Assembly: GCA_021798675.1 (NCBI GenBank)
Contig: JAJZGE010000028.1
Span: 1-10,072 of the forward strand
Direction: 5' to 3'
Length of the DNA stretch: 10,072 nt
Source of the DNA: Pseudomonadota bacterium
GTDB lineage: Bacteria > Pseudomonadota > Gammaproteobacteria > Xanthomonadales > Rhodanobacteraceae
Shown here: piece after piece, positions 1-7,266 of the stretch
How positions within the stretch are numbered: the first letter of the stretch is position 1
How the letters are laid out: the number at the start of each line of letters is the position of its first letter
The notes under the pieces: model-generated
Seen by the model: the letters and a program-made list of their open reading frames with translations, nothing else
Told to the model about the DNA's origin: nothing
Database searches by the model: none
Program-made: the position numbers and the translations under genes

Positions 1-672
1 ATCGCCCTCTCCGGCGCGATCTCCACCACTACCCCGACGGTGGTTTCCTACCTGGCCGCCAACGGCATCAGCAACCTGCAATACAGCAGCGTCAACTACT
101 TCACCAACGCCGCCAACACGCGTACCCGCGGGGTCGACTTCGTCGGCACCTACGTGGCGAACCTGGGCAACAATGGCACCCTCACCAGTACGCTCAGCGC
201 CAACTACAACCAGAACGTGGTCACCAGCGTCAAGGCCAACCCGGCCGTGCTCAACAACCTGGGGGTCAACTTCGTGCGCTTGAGCCGGCAGGACATCAAG
301 GGCTACCTGGCCAACTCCACGCCGCGCAGCAAGCTGATCCTCAACGAGCAGTACGACGTCGGTAACTGGAGCCTCACCGGCACGCTCACGCGCTACGGCC
401 GCTACAACAGCTACGTGGCCAGCCTGGCCAGCTACGATCCGGCCAGGGGCATCGTCGACCAGACCTTCAGCCCCAAGTGGGTTGTCGACCTCGCGGGCAA
501 CTACCGCTGGCAGCGCTGGACCTTCACCCTGGGCGTGGACGACGCCGCCGATACCTACCCCGACAAGAACATCCCCAACAACAACAACAACGGCACCCTG
601 CCCTATTCCACCTTCTCGCCGTTCGGCTACAACGGCGCCTACGTGTACGGCAAGGTACGCTACAGCTGGTAA
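1..672 (+). CDS. TonB-dependent outer-membrane receptor, C-terminal part (5' end outside window)
   Basis: The frame is open from the first base and ends at TAA 670-672, giving 223 residues of a longer protein. The sequence shows the alternating polar/aromatic pattern of transmembrane beta-strands, for example the stretch around TRGVDFVGTYVA, strands of the STLSANYNQ type, and a strand starting NWSLTGTLTRYGRY. It ends in GKVRYSW, and a terminal aromatic residue is the usual outer-membrane barrel signal for the Bam machinery. A loop carries five Asn encoded by five consecutive AAC codons (577-591). Family knowledge: these receptors import siderophores, cofactors, sugars or peptides using TonB energy. 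The plug and TonB box are outside the window, so the substrate cannot be read. A gamma-glutamyltransferase gene follows 71 bp downstream on the same strand, which hints at a shared substrate class. The family call is fairly secure; the substrate is unknown. Confidence 0.85.
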   Translation: MALSGAISTTTPTVVSYLAANGISNLQYSSVNYFTNAANTRTRGVDFVGTYVANLGNNGTLTSTLSANYNQNVVTSVKANPAVLNNLGVNFVRLSRQDIKGYLANSTPRSKLILNEQYDVGNWSLTGTLTRYGRYNSYVASLASYDPARGIVDQTFSPKWVVDLAGNYRWQRWTFTLGVDDAADTYPDKNIPNNNNNGTLPYSTFSPFGYNGAYVYGKVRYSW

Positions 673-676
673 CGAC

Positions 677-716
677 CACGGCGGAGGGCGCAGCTCCGGC
701 TGCACCCTCCGCCGTG
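677..716 (+). promoter_or_regulatory. Strong intercistronic hairpin between the receptor gene and ggt
   Basis: Arms 677-693 and 700-716 pair over 17 positions with a single C-A mismatch and leave a six-base loop (694-699). The structure starts four bases after the receptor stop codon. What follows is pyrimidine-rich (CCCGCTCTCCCC) but has no T-run, so it does not look like an efficient intrinsic terminator. A partial terminator, or a 3'-end-stabilising hairpin that lets the two genes be expressed at different levels, fits better. The function is inferred; the pairing is seen directly. Confidence 0.7.
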
Positions 717-743
717 CCCGCTCTCCCCGCAACGGAATCCAAC

Positions 744-2525
744 ATGAGCAAGTCAGCTTCCGCATGGAGCCTCGTCGCTCTGCTGGCGGCAACGTCCATC
801 GCGCAGGCCGCGGCGCCACAGGCCGCGCCATCCTCGATCCCCCAGCAGGCGCTCGATGCCACCGCGCACGGCACCACCATGGCGGCGCTGGCCAATGCCA
901 AACCTGTGACGGCGACGCACGGCATGGTGGTCACCGCGCAGCACCTGGCCACCCAGGTCGGCGTGGACATCCTCAAGCAGGGCGGCAACGCCGTCGACGC
1001 CGCAGCGGCGGTGGGCTACGCGCTGGCGGTGGTGCACCCGTGCTGCGGCAACATCGGCGGCGGCGGCTTCATGGTGCTGCACCTGGCCGACGGCAAGAAC
1101 GTCTTCCTCGACTTCCGCGAGAAGGCTCCGCTGAAGGCCACGCCCACGATGTACCAGGATGCCAAGGGCAACGTGGTCCCGGGCCGCAGCACCGGCACCT
1201 ACCTCGGCGTGGGCGTGCCGGGCACGGTGATGGGCCTGGATACCGCGCTGAGGAAGTACGGCACCATGTCGCGGAGCGAGGTCATGGCACCGGCGATCAA
1301 GCTGGCACGCGACGGCTACGTGCTGGAACAGGGCGACGTCAACATCCTCGACCAGCGGGTGAAGGACTTCGCCAAGTATCCGAACGTGGCGGCCACCTTC
1401 CTTGACCACGGCAAGCCCTACGTGGCTGGCCAGCGTTTGCGCCAGCCGCAACTGGCCAAGACGCTGGAGCTGATCTCCAGCGAAGGCAGCCGCGCCTTCT
1501 ACGACGGCCCGATCGCCCGTGCCGTCGTCGCCGCCAGCGACAAGCACGGCGGCATCCTGTCGCTGAAGGACTTCGCCGACTATTCGGTGAAGTGGGACAA
1601 ACCGGTCACCTGCGAATACCACGGCTACACCTACGTGGCCGCGCCGCCACCCAGCTCCGGCGGCGTCACCATCTGCCAGGTGCTGCAGATCCTCAAGCCC
1701 TATCCGCTGTCGAAGTGGGGCTACGGTTCGGTGAACAGCGTGCACTACATCGTCGAGGCCGAGCGCCGCGCCTTCGCCGACCGCAACACCTACCTCGGCG
1801 ACCCGGCCTTCGTGCACAACCCGATCGACAAGCTGCTCGCACCGGCCCACGTGGACGCGATGCGCGCCAGCATCCAGCCGGACAAGGCCACGCCCTCCAC
1901 GGAGATCAAGGGCAGCCTGGGCCCGGCGGAGGGCACCAACACCACCCACTTCTCCATCGTCGACCGCCACGGCAACGCAGTGAGCGTCACCTACACCATC
2001 AACTACCTGTTCGGCGTCGGCCAGATCGCCGGCGACACCGGCTTCTTCCTCAACAACGAGATGGACGACTTCACCTCCAAGCCGGGAGTGCCGAACAGCT
2101 TCGGCCTGGTGCAGGGCAAGATCAACCAGATCGAACCCGGCAAGCGCCCGCTAAGCTCGATGTCGCCCAGCATCGTGCTGCGCGGCAAGGACAGGAAGCT
2201 GTACATGGTGACCGGCAGCCCCGGTGGCTCCACCATCATCTCGACCACGCTGGAGAGCTTCCTCAACGTGGCCGAGTTCGGCATGAACGTGCAGCAGGCG
2301 GTGGACGCGCCGCGCCTGCACATGCAGTGGCTGCCGGATCAGGTGTTTATGGAACCCGGCATGCTCGCGCCCGCCACGCAGAAACGTCTTGAGGCGATGG
2401 GCTACAAGTTCAAGCAGGTGCAGTCGTGGGGCGCCGACGAGGCGATCCTGGTGAATCCGCGCACCGGAGTGCTCGAAGGCGCCAATGACCGCCGACGCCC
2501 CGCCGGCCTGGCCGCCGGCTACTGA
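744..2525 (+). CDS. ggt: Gamma-glutamyltransferase (glutathione hydrolase), secreted
   Basis: The 593-residue protein is a complete gamma-glutamyltransferase proenzyme, an N-terminal-nucleophile hydrolase that removes or transfers the gamma-glutamyl group of glutathione and related compounds. The ATG at 744 is chosen because it starts a Sec signal peptide (residues 1-22, hydrophobic core about 9-20, likely cleavage after AQA); the open frame upstream is receptor-gene shadow. The ribosome site is weak (CGGAAT). Visible hallmarks are DFREKAP (R125, gamma-glutamyl carboxylate binding), PPPSSGG (301-307), NTTH with the self-cleavage and catalytic Thr at 400, VTYTIN (T418, N420), NNEMDDF (E439, D442), PLSSMSP (S471, S472) and GSPGGS (491-496). 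Cleavage before T400 would yield a large subunit and a 194-residue small subunit. F453 sits where E. coli has the lid-loop Tyr444. Two adjacent cysteines (100, 101) lie in HPCCGNIGGGG. No promoter is evident between it and the receptor gene, so co-transcription is likely. Confidence 0.96.
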   Translation: MSKSASAWSLVALLAATSIAQAAAPQAAPSSIPQQALDATAHGTTMAALANAKPVTATHGMVVTAQHLATQVGVDILKQGGNAVDAAAAVGYALAVVHPCCGNIGGGGFMVLHLADGKNVFLDFREKAPLKATPTMYQDAKGNVVPGRSTGTYLGVGVPGTVMGLDTALRKYGTMSRSEVMAPAIKLARDGYVLEQGDVNILDQRVKDFAKYPNVAATFLDHGKPYVAGQRLRQPQLAKTLELISSEGSRAFYDGPIARAVVAASDKHGGILSLKDFADYSVKWDKPVTCEYHGYTYVAAPPPSSGGVTICQVLQILKPYPLSKWGYGSVNSVHYIVEAERRAFADRNTYLGDPAFVHNPIDKLLAPAHVDAMRASIQPDKATPSTEIKGSLGPAEGTNTTHFSIVDRHGNAVSVTYTINYLFGVGQIAGDTGFFLNNEMDDFTSKPGVPNSFGLVQGKINQIEPGKRPLSSMSPSIVLRGKDRKLYMVTGSPGGSTIISTTLESFLNVAEFGMNVQQAVDAPRLHMQWLPDQVFMEPGMLAPATQKRLEAMGYKFKQVQSWGADEAILVNPRTGVLEGANDRRRPAGLAAGY

Positions 2526-2540
2526 CGAAGGTTGCAGGCG

Positions 2541-2575
2541 CGAGGGCCGGCCCGGCAATCCCGGGCCGGCCCTCG
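2541..2575 (+). terminator. Terminator-like hairpin between convergent ggt and clpB
   Basis: Arms 2541-2555 and 2561-2575 form a perfect 15-bp GC-rich stem with a five-base loop (CAATC). It begins 16 bases after the ggt stop. On the plus strand the tail is TCGTTTCG, a weak T-tract, so it most likely terminates ggt. On the minus strand it lies 29 bases past the clpB stop but lacks a T-run there, so it may act for clpB only as a transcript 3'-end barrier. Confidence 0.7.
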
Positions 2576-2603
2576 TCGTTTCGCCAGGCGGACCGCGGCG
2601 CGC

Positions 2604-5189
2604 TCAGTCCGTGCGAAACACCAGGTGCCCGCCGGCCACATCCACTGCGATGGTGCTGCCCGGCGCATAACGGCCTTCGAGGATCTCCTTCGCCAGCGGG
2701 TTCTCCAGCTGCTGCTGGATCGCACGCTTCAGCGGCCGCGCGCCGTACACCGGGTCGAAGCCCACGTTGCCGAGCAGATCCAGCGCCTTCTCGCTGATCT
2801 CCAGCTTCAGCTGGCGCTCGGCGAGGCGCTTCTCCAGCGCGGTGAGCTGGATCAGTGCGATCTTGCGGATCTGCTGCTTCTCCAGAGGCCGGAACACCAC
2901 CAGCTCGTCGAGGCGGTTGATGAACTCGGGGCGGAAGTGCGCCTGCACCACGCCGAGCACGGCGGCCTTCATCTGCAGATAGTCCGCCTCCGAATCGCCA
3001 GCCTGCTCCTGGATCAGCTGCGAACCCAGGTTGGAGGTCATCACGATCACGGTGTTGCGGAAGTCCACCGTGCGGCCCTGGCCGTCGGTGAGGCGGCCGT
3101 CGTCCAACACCTGCAGCAGGATGTTGAACACGTCCGGATGCGCCTTCTCCACCTCGTCCAGCAGGATCACGCTGTACGGACGGCGGCGCACCGCCTCGGT
3201 GAGGTAGCCACCCTCCTCGTAGCCGACATAGCCCGGCGGCGCACCGATCAGCCGGCTCACGGCGTGCTTCTCCATGAACTCGCTCATGTCGATGCGCACC
3301 ATCGCATCGGTGGTGTCGAACAGGAACTCGGCCAGTGCCTTGCACAGCTCAGTCTTGCCCACGCCGGTGGGGCCAAGGAACAGGAACGAGCCGCTGGGCC
3401 GGTTCGGATCGGACAGCCCCGCGCGCGCGCGGCGCACCGCGTCGGACACGGCGCGCACCGCCTCGTCCTGGCCCACCACGCGCTTGTGCAGCTCCGCTTC
3501 CATGTGCAGCAGCTTCTCGCGCTCGCCTTCGAGCATCTTCGACACCGGGATGCCGGTCCAGCGCGCCACCACCTCGGCGATTTCCTCGGCGGTGACCTTG
3601 TCCTGCACCAGCCTGAAGTCGCCCTTCTGCTCGGCGGCCTGCGCGGCCGCAAGCTGCTTCTCCAGCTCCGGCAGCCGGCCGTACTGGATCTCGCTCATGG
3701 TGGCGTAGTCCTGCCGGCGCTGCGCCGCTTCCAGCTCGACGCGCGCGGCCTCGATCTGCTCCTTGACCTTGGTCGCGCCCTGCAGCGCGGCCTTCTCCGA
3801 CTTCCAGATCTCGTTGAGGTCGGAGAACTCGCGCTCCTGCCTGGCGATGTCGGTTTCCAGGTCGGCGAGGCGCTGCTTCGATTCGCTGTCCTTCTCCTTC
3901 CTGAGCATCTCGCGCTGGATCTTCAGCTGGATCAGCCGGCGCTCCAGGCGATCGAGTTCCTCCGGCTTGGAGTCGATCTCCATGCGGATGCGCGAGGCCG
4001 CCTCGTCCATCAGGTCGATCGCCTTGTCCGGCAGCTGGCGGTCCGGGATGTAGCGGTTGGACAGCGTGGCTGCGGCGACGATCGCCGGGTCGGTGATCTC
4101 CACCCCGTGGTGCACCGCGTAGCGCTCCTTCAGGCCGCGCAGGATGGCGATGGTGTCCTCCACCGAGGGCTCGCCCACGAACACCTTCTGGAAGCGGCGC
4201 TCCAGCGCGGCGTCCTTCTCGATGTACTTGCGGTATTCGTCCAGCGTGGTGGCGCCGATGCAGTGCAGCTCGCCGCGCGCCAGCGCGGGCTTGAGCATGT
4301 TGCCGGCATCCATCGCGCCGTCGGCCTTGCCGGCGCCGACCATGGTGTGCAGCTCGTCGATGAACAGGATGATCTGGCCTTCGTTCTTGGCCAGGTCGTT
4401 GAGCACCGCCTTCAGGCGCTCCTCGAACTCGCCGCGGAACTTGGCGCCGGCGATCAGCGCGCCCATGTCCAGCGCCAGCACGCGGCGGTCACGCAGGCCC
4501 TCCGGCACTTCGCCCTTGACGATGCGCTGGGCCAGGCCCTCGACAATCGCTGTCTTGCCCACGCCGGGCTCGCCGATCAGCACCGGGTTGTTCTTGGTGC
4601 GCCGCTGCAGCACCTGGATGGTGCGGCGGATCTCCTCGTCGCGGCCGATCACCGGATCGAGCTTGCCCGACTCGGCGCGCTCGGTGAGGTCGATGCAGTA
4701 CTTCTGCAGGGCCTGGCGCTGGTCCTCGGCGTTCTCGCTCTGCACCTTCTCGCCGCCGCGCACCTGCTCGATCGCGGCTTCGAGGTTCGCCTTGGCCGCG
4801 CCCGCCGCCTTCAATGCCGCGCCCAGTTCGCCCTTGTCTTCCAGCGCCGCCAGCACGAACAGCTCACTGGCGATGAACTGGTCGCCACGCTGCTGCGCCA
4901 GCTTGTCGGTGAGGTTGAGCAGGCGGTTGAGGTCGTTGCCCACGTTGATATTGCCTTCCTGTCCGCTGACCTTAGGCAGGCGCTCGAGCAGCTCGTTCAC
5001 GCGCTGGCGCAGCGCTGGCACGTTGACGCCCGCGTGCGTGAGCAGCGGCGCGGTCGAGCCTCCCTGCTGGTTCAGCAGCGCCGCCATCACGTGCACGGGT
5101 TCCAGCATGTTGTGGTCGCGGCCGACGGCCAGCGACTGCGCGTCGGCCAGCGCCTGCTGGAAACGCGAGGTGAGTTTGTCCATACGCAT
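2604..5189 (-). CDS. clpB: ATP-dependent protein disaggregase ClpB (Hsp100)
   Basis: The 861 residues match the full length of ClpB (E. coli 857). It is a hexameric cytoplasmic AAA+ unfoldase that rescues aggregated proteins together with DnaK/DnaJ/GrpE. Visible in order: N-terminal Clp domain (about 1-145); first ATPase with Walker A GEPGVGKT (K212), Walker B ILFIDE (E279), pore loop GAKFRGEF (F251, Tyr in E. coli) and arginine fingers R331/R332; coiled-coil M domain (about 405-525); second ATPase with Walker A GPTGVGKT (K612), pore loop GYVGYEEGG (Y654) and Walker B VILLDE (E679). The start at 5189 gives [10 protein letters not shown], which aligns with E. coli MRLDRLTNKF; a GGGGAT ribosome site lies about eight bases upstream. 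It has no ClpP-docking loop signature of ClpA type that I can see. A heat-shock type promoter precedes it at 5237-5264. It follows rluD and pgeF on the same strand but probably has its own transcript. Confidence 0.98.
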   Translation of the reverse strand: MRMDKLTSRFQQALADAQSLAVGRDHNMLEPVHVMAALLNQQGGSTAPLLTHAGVNVPALRQRVNELLERLPKVSGQEGNINVGNDLNRLLNLTDKLAQQRGDQFIASELFVLAALEDKGELGAALKAAGAAKANLEAAIEQVRGGEKVQSENAEDQRQALQKYCIDLTERAESGKLDPVIGRDEEIRRTIQVLQRRTKNNPVLIGEPGVGKTAIVEGLAQRIVKGEVPEGLRDRRVLALDMGALIAGAKFRGEFEERLKAVLNDLAKNEGQIILFIDELHTMVGAGKADGAMDAGNMLKPALARGELHCIGATTLDEYRKYIEKDAALERRFQKVFVGEPSVEDTIAILRGLKERYAVHHGVEITDPAIVAAATLSNRYIPDRQLPDKAIDLMDEAASRIRMEIDSKPEELDRLERRLIQLKIQREMLRKEKDSESKQRLADLETDIARQEREFSDLNEIWKSEKAALQGATKVKEQIEAARVELEAAQRRQDYATMSEIQYGRLPELEKQLAAAQAAEQKGDFRLVQDKVTAEEIAEVVARWTGIPVSKMLEGEREKLLHMEAELHKRVVGQDEAVRAVSDAVRRARAGLSDPNRPSGSFLFLGPTGVGKTELCKALAEFLFDTTDAMVRIDMSEFMEKHAVSRLIGAPPGYVGYEEGGYLTEAVRRRPYSVILLDEVEKAHPDVFNILLQVLDDGRLTDGQGRTVDFRNTVIVMTSNLGSQLIQEQAGDSEADYLQMKAAVLGVVQAHFRPEFINRLDELVVFRPLEKQQIRKIALIQLTALEKRLAERQLKLEISEKALDLLGNVGFDPVYGARPLKRAIQQQLENPLAKEILEGRYAPGSTIAVDVAGGHLVFRTD

Positions 5190-5236
5190 CGGTTGATCCC
5201 CGCAAAGGTTTGGCGGCGCACCGCCACTGGGCTGGG

Positions 5237-5264
5237 AGATGCGGACGGCGCCCGGCGATTCAAG
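5237..5264 (-). promoter_or_regulatory. Heat-shock (sigma-32/RpoH type) promoter of clpB
   Basis: Read on the minus strand, CTTGAA (5264-5259) is a perfect sigma-32 -35 element. It is followed by a 14-base spacer and CCGCATCT (5244-5237), which matches the -10 consensus CCCCATNT at every specified position except one. Transcription would start near 5230, about 40 bases before the clpB ATG. The element sits in front of a classic RpoH-regulon gene, which raises confidence above what the motif alone would give. No CIRCE repeat (HrcA operator) is seen. Confidence 0.75.
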
Positions 5265-5359
5265 CAGGTGAAGCGGTTAGCGGGTGTCAAGGATTCATGG
5301 GCGGTGGGTGCCGGGCCATGCGCTGGGCGAAGCACGGTTTCGTCCGCCTATCGGCGGTC

Positions 5360-5400
5360 GGGTTACTCTTCTCTTGCGTGGCCACGGAGAAAAGTAACTC
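5360..5400. repeat. Imperfect inverted repeat GTTACTCTTCTC / GAGAAAAGTAAC in the pgeF-clpB gap
   Basis: Arms 5360-5374 and 5386-5400 pair over 15 positions with one mismatch (5368/5392) and two G-T wobbles. The 11-base loop contains the palindrome GTGGCCAC (5378-5385). A smaller hairpin, CCGCC/GGCGG (5344-5348 with 5353-5357), lies right beside it. The stem is A/T-richer than its surroundings and no T-run follows on either strand. From memory, similar GTTAC-TTTTCT inverted repeats are scattered in Xanthomonadales genomes; I could not verify that here. It lies 75 bases past the pgeF stop and about 95 bases upstream of the clpB -35 element. The rest of the 285-bp gap (5190-5474) shows nothing beyond this and the clpB promoter. 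Confidence 0.6.
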
Positions 5401-5474
5401 GGGCAGCGGCAGCGGCTCGAACCCGCTTTGTCGCCTGCAAACGCCCGTCTTTGAAGGCGGCGAAACGGCCAAAG

Positions 5475-6236
5475 TCAGCCGTTCGCCAACCAGATCAGGC
5501 TGGCAAACCGCCCGCTGCGCGCGCCCTCCCGCCGATACGAGTAGAACCGGGGATCCACGAAGGTATCGAACCCGCCGCCATGCACGCGCGCAACGCCTGC
5601 CGCGGTCAGCCGTTGCCGCGCCAGGGCGGCAAGGTCGCAGTGCCAGTGTCCGGGCCGCGTCGCCGTGAAGCAGGCGGCAGCCGCGGCCGAGGGGTCCACG
5701 AAGGCGGCACGCACCTCCTCGCCCACTTCGTAGGAGGGGCCGGCGATGCACGGCCCCAACCACGCCAGCTGACGAGAAGGCGCGATCTGCATCTGCTCGA
5801 TGGTGGCCTCCAGCACGCCGGCGGCCAGGCCGCGCCAGCCCGCGTGGGCGGCGCCGATGGCACTGCCGTCGTCGGCGCAGAACAGCACCGGCAGGCAGTC
5901 GGCAGTGAGGATGGCCAGCACGGTGCCGGGAATCCGCGACACCGCGCCATCGGCCTGCGGCTCATGCTCGCCGGGCAACGGCCCGAGTTCCGCCACGGTG
6001 GTGCCGTGCACCTGCTGCAGCCAGCGCGGCGTGCCGGGCAGGTTGAGCGCCTGCTGCAGCACGTCGCGGTTGCTCGCCACCACGTCGGCGGATTCGCCGC
6101 TGCGCAGGCCAAGGTTGAAGCGCCCGAACGGCGATTGCGACACGCCCGGCCCTTCGCGCGTGCTCACGGCCGCGTGCACGCGCGCCGGCGCGGGCCAGTC
6201 GGGGAAAAGCCAGGTGTCAGTCATCGTCGTGGCCAT
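5475..6236 (-). CDS. pgeF: Peptidoglycan editing factor PgeF (YfiH, multicopper-oxidase-like laccase domain family)
   Basis: The 253 residues are full length for the YfiH/PgeF (COG1496) family. The metal-binding triad typical of the family is present: QVHG (H77), TADCLPVL (C114) and AAHAGWRG (H131), followed by LGPCI (160-164) and the C-terminal FYSYRREG. E. coli YfiH removes wrongly added L-serine from UDP-MurNAc intermediates in the cytoplasm; other members cleave purine nucleosides, so the older names polyphenol oxidase or laccase are less apt. The ATG at 6236 overlaps the rluD end by 20 bases; an alternative ATG at 6224 ([10 protein letters not shown]) overlaps by only eight. Neither has a clear ribosome site, so translation is probably coupled to rluD. 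The start is therefore uncertain by four codons. Confidence 0.93.
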   Translation of the reverse strand: MATTMTDTWLFPDWPAPARVHAAVSTREGPGVSQSPFGRFNLGLRSGESADVVASNRDVLQQALNLPGTPRWLQQVHGTTVAELGPLPGEHEPQADGAVSRIPGTVLAILTADCLPVLFCADDGSAIGAAHAGWRGLAAGVLEATIEQMQIAPSRQLAWLGPCIAGPSYEVGEEVRAAFVDPSAAAAACFTATRPGHWHCDLAALARQRLTAAGVARVHGGGFDTFVDPRFYSYRREGARSGRFASLIWLANG

Positions 6237-7191
6237 GGGCCGCGAGGTCGTCGCGCAGGGCGGCGATCAGCGCAGCCATGTCGTCGGGGCGTGGCGCATC
6301 GAAGGAGAGTTGCGCACCCGTCGCCGGGTGCTCGAACGCGAGCCTCTCGGCGTGCAGCGCCTGCCGGCGGAAGCCGCGCAACGCAGCCACGAGTTCCGGC
6401 GCGGCGCGCTTCGGCAGCTTGAGGCCGCCGCCGTAGAGCGGATCGCCCACCAACGGATGGCCGATATGAGTGAGATGCACGCGGATCTGGTGGGTGCGGC
6501 CGGTCTCCAGGTTGCACTGGAGCAGGCTGTGCGCGCGGAACCGCTCGCGCAGGCGGTAGTGGGTGACCGCGCGCTTGCCGGTCTCGTCCTCACGCACGGC
6601 CTGGCGCAGGCGGTCGCCCATGCTGCGGCCGATCGGCGCGTCCACCGTGCCGCCAGCCACCATGCTTCCCAGCACCACGGCCTCGTACTGGCGCTGCACG
6701 TCGTGGTTGGACAGCATTTCCACCAGCGCGGTCATCGTGGGCAACGTCCTTGCCACCACCATCAGGCCGCTGGTGTCCTTGTCCAGCCGGTGCACGATGC
6801 CGGCGCGCGGCAGTTCGGCCAGTTTCGGATCGTGATGCAGCAGGGCGTTGAGCACGGTGCCCGAGGCATTGCCCGCACCGGGATGCACCACCAGCCCGGC
6901 CGGCTTGTCGATCACCAGCAGGTGCTCGTCTTCGTGCACGATGGCCAGTGCGATCGCCTCCGGCGCGCTTTCTACCTCGGTTTCCAGCTCGGCCTCCAGC
7001 CGCACCATTTCGCCGCCGCGCAGAAGCTGGCGGGGCGGCACCACGGCGCCGTCCAGCGTGGCCGCGCCGGACTTGATCCAGCCGGCCAGGCGGGAGCGCG
7101 AATAGTCGGGGAACAACTCGGCCAGCGCCTGGTCGAACCTGCGTCCGGCCACCGCCAGCGGCACCCGGGCTTCGTGCCGTATCGCGGTCAT
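6217..7191 (-). CDS. rluD: 23S rRNA pseudouridine synthase RluD (1911/1915/1917)
   Basis: The 324-residue protein has the RluA-family layout: an N-terminal S4 RNA-binding domain (about 14-72, [21 protein letters not shown]), then the synthase domain with [15 protein letters not shown], where D137 is the catalytic aspartate, and the later [10 protein letters not shown] (231-240) and GDPLYGG motifs. The S4 domain, length and gene neighbours fit RluD, which modifies helix 69 of 23S rRNA, rather than RluA (no S4 domain) or RluC. The start at 7191 has a good ribosome site, GGGAGG, six bases upstream. It is the first gene of the minus-strand rluD-pgeF pair, divergent from bamD with 75 bp between start codons. 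The C-terminus ends in an acidic HDDD tail whose coding region overlaps pgeF. Confidence 0.95.
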   Translation of the reverse strand: MTAIRHEARVPLAVAGRRFDQALAELFPDYSRSRLAGWIKSGAATLDGAVVPPRQLLRGGEMVRLEAELETEVESAPEAIALAIVHEDEHLLVIDKPAGLVVHPGAGNASGTVLNALLHHDPKLAELPRAGIVHRLDKDTSGLMVVARTLPTMTALVEMLSNHDVQRQYEAVVLGSMVAGGTVDAPIGRSMGDRLRQAVREDETGKRAVTHYRLRERFRAHSLLQCNLETGRTHQIRVHLTHIGHPLVGDPLYGGGLKLPKRAAPELVAALRGFRRQALHAERLAFEHPATGAQLSFDAPRPDDMAALIAALRDDLAAHGHDDD

Positions 7192-7244
7192 GCGCGCCCT
7201 CCCAGCCGGCAGGCATCGGGCCGCGGGGCGGTGGCGGTTTCGGC

Positions 7245-7250
7245 TATGAT
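7245..7250 (+). promoter_or_regulatory. Possible -10 element upstream of bamD
   Basis: TATGAT matches the sigma-70 -10 consensus at five of six positions and lies 16 bases before the chosen bamD ATG. No convincing -35 hexamer is found 16-18 bases upstream in this GC-rich stretch, and there is no extended -10. It overlaps an in-frame ATG at 7246 that could also be a start codon. Weak call, made mainly because a promoter is needed in this short divergent gap. Confidence 0.3.
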
Positions 7251-7266
7251 GCCTTTTCGATCCAAC

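Noticed and set aside
577..591. Five AAC repeats in the receptor gene as a contingency locus
   Set aside because: Trinucleotide slippage would only change an Asn loop length, the run is short, and Asn-rich loops are common in these receptors.
477..743. Upstream extension of the ggt frame into the receptor gene
   Set aside because: Arg/Gln-rich shadow of the receptor in another frame; the signal peptide beginning at 744 defines the start.
753..1970. A 405-codon minus-strand open frame opposite ggt
   Set aside because: Val/Gly/Ala/Arg/His-rich shadow composition with no motif; the sense strand is an intact gamma-glutamyltransferase.
5287..5668. Small open frames in the pgeF-clpB gap on both strands
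   Set aside because: They run across the inverted repeat and into pgeF, lack ribosome sites and have no recognisable protein features.
2532..6422. A 1296-codon open frame on the plus strand opposite clpB and pgeF
   Set aside because: It is the antisense shadow of GC-rich genes: composition is dominated by Ala, Leu, Arg, His and Gln in low-complexity runs, it shows no domain, and it spans two genes and their gap. The opposite strand holds clear ClpB and PgeF.
5800..7266. Upstream extension of the bamD frame by some 490 codons
   Set aside because: The extension lies entirely opposite pgeF and rluD and has shadow composition; the lipoprotein signal shows the true start is near 7267.
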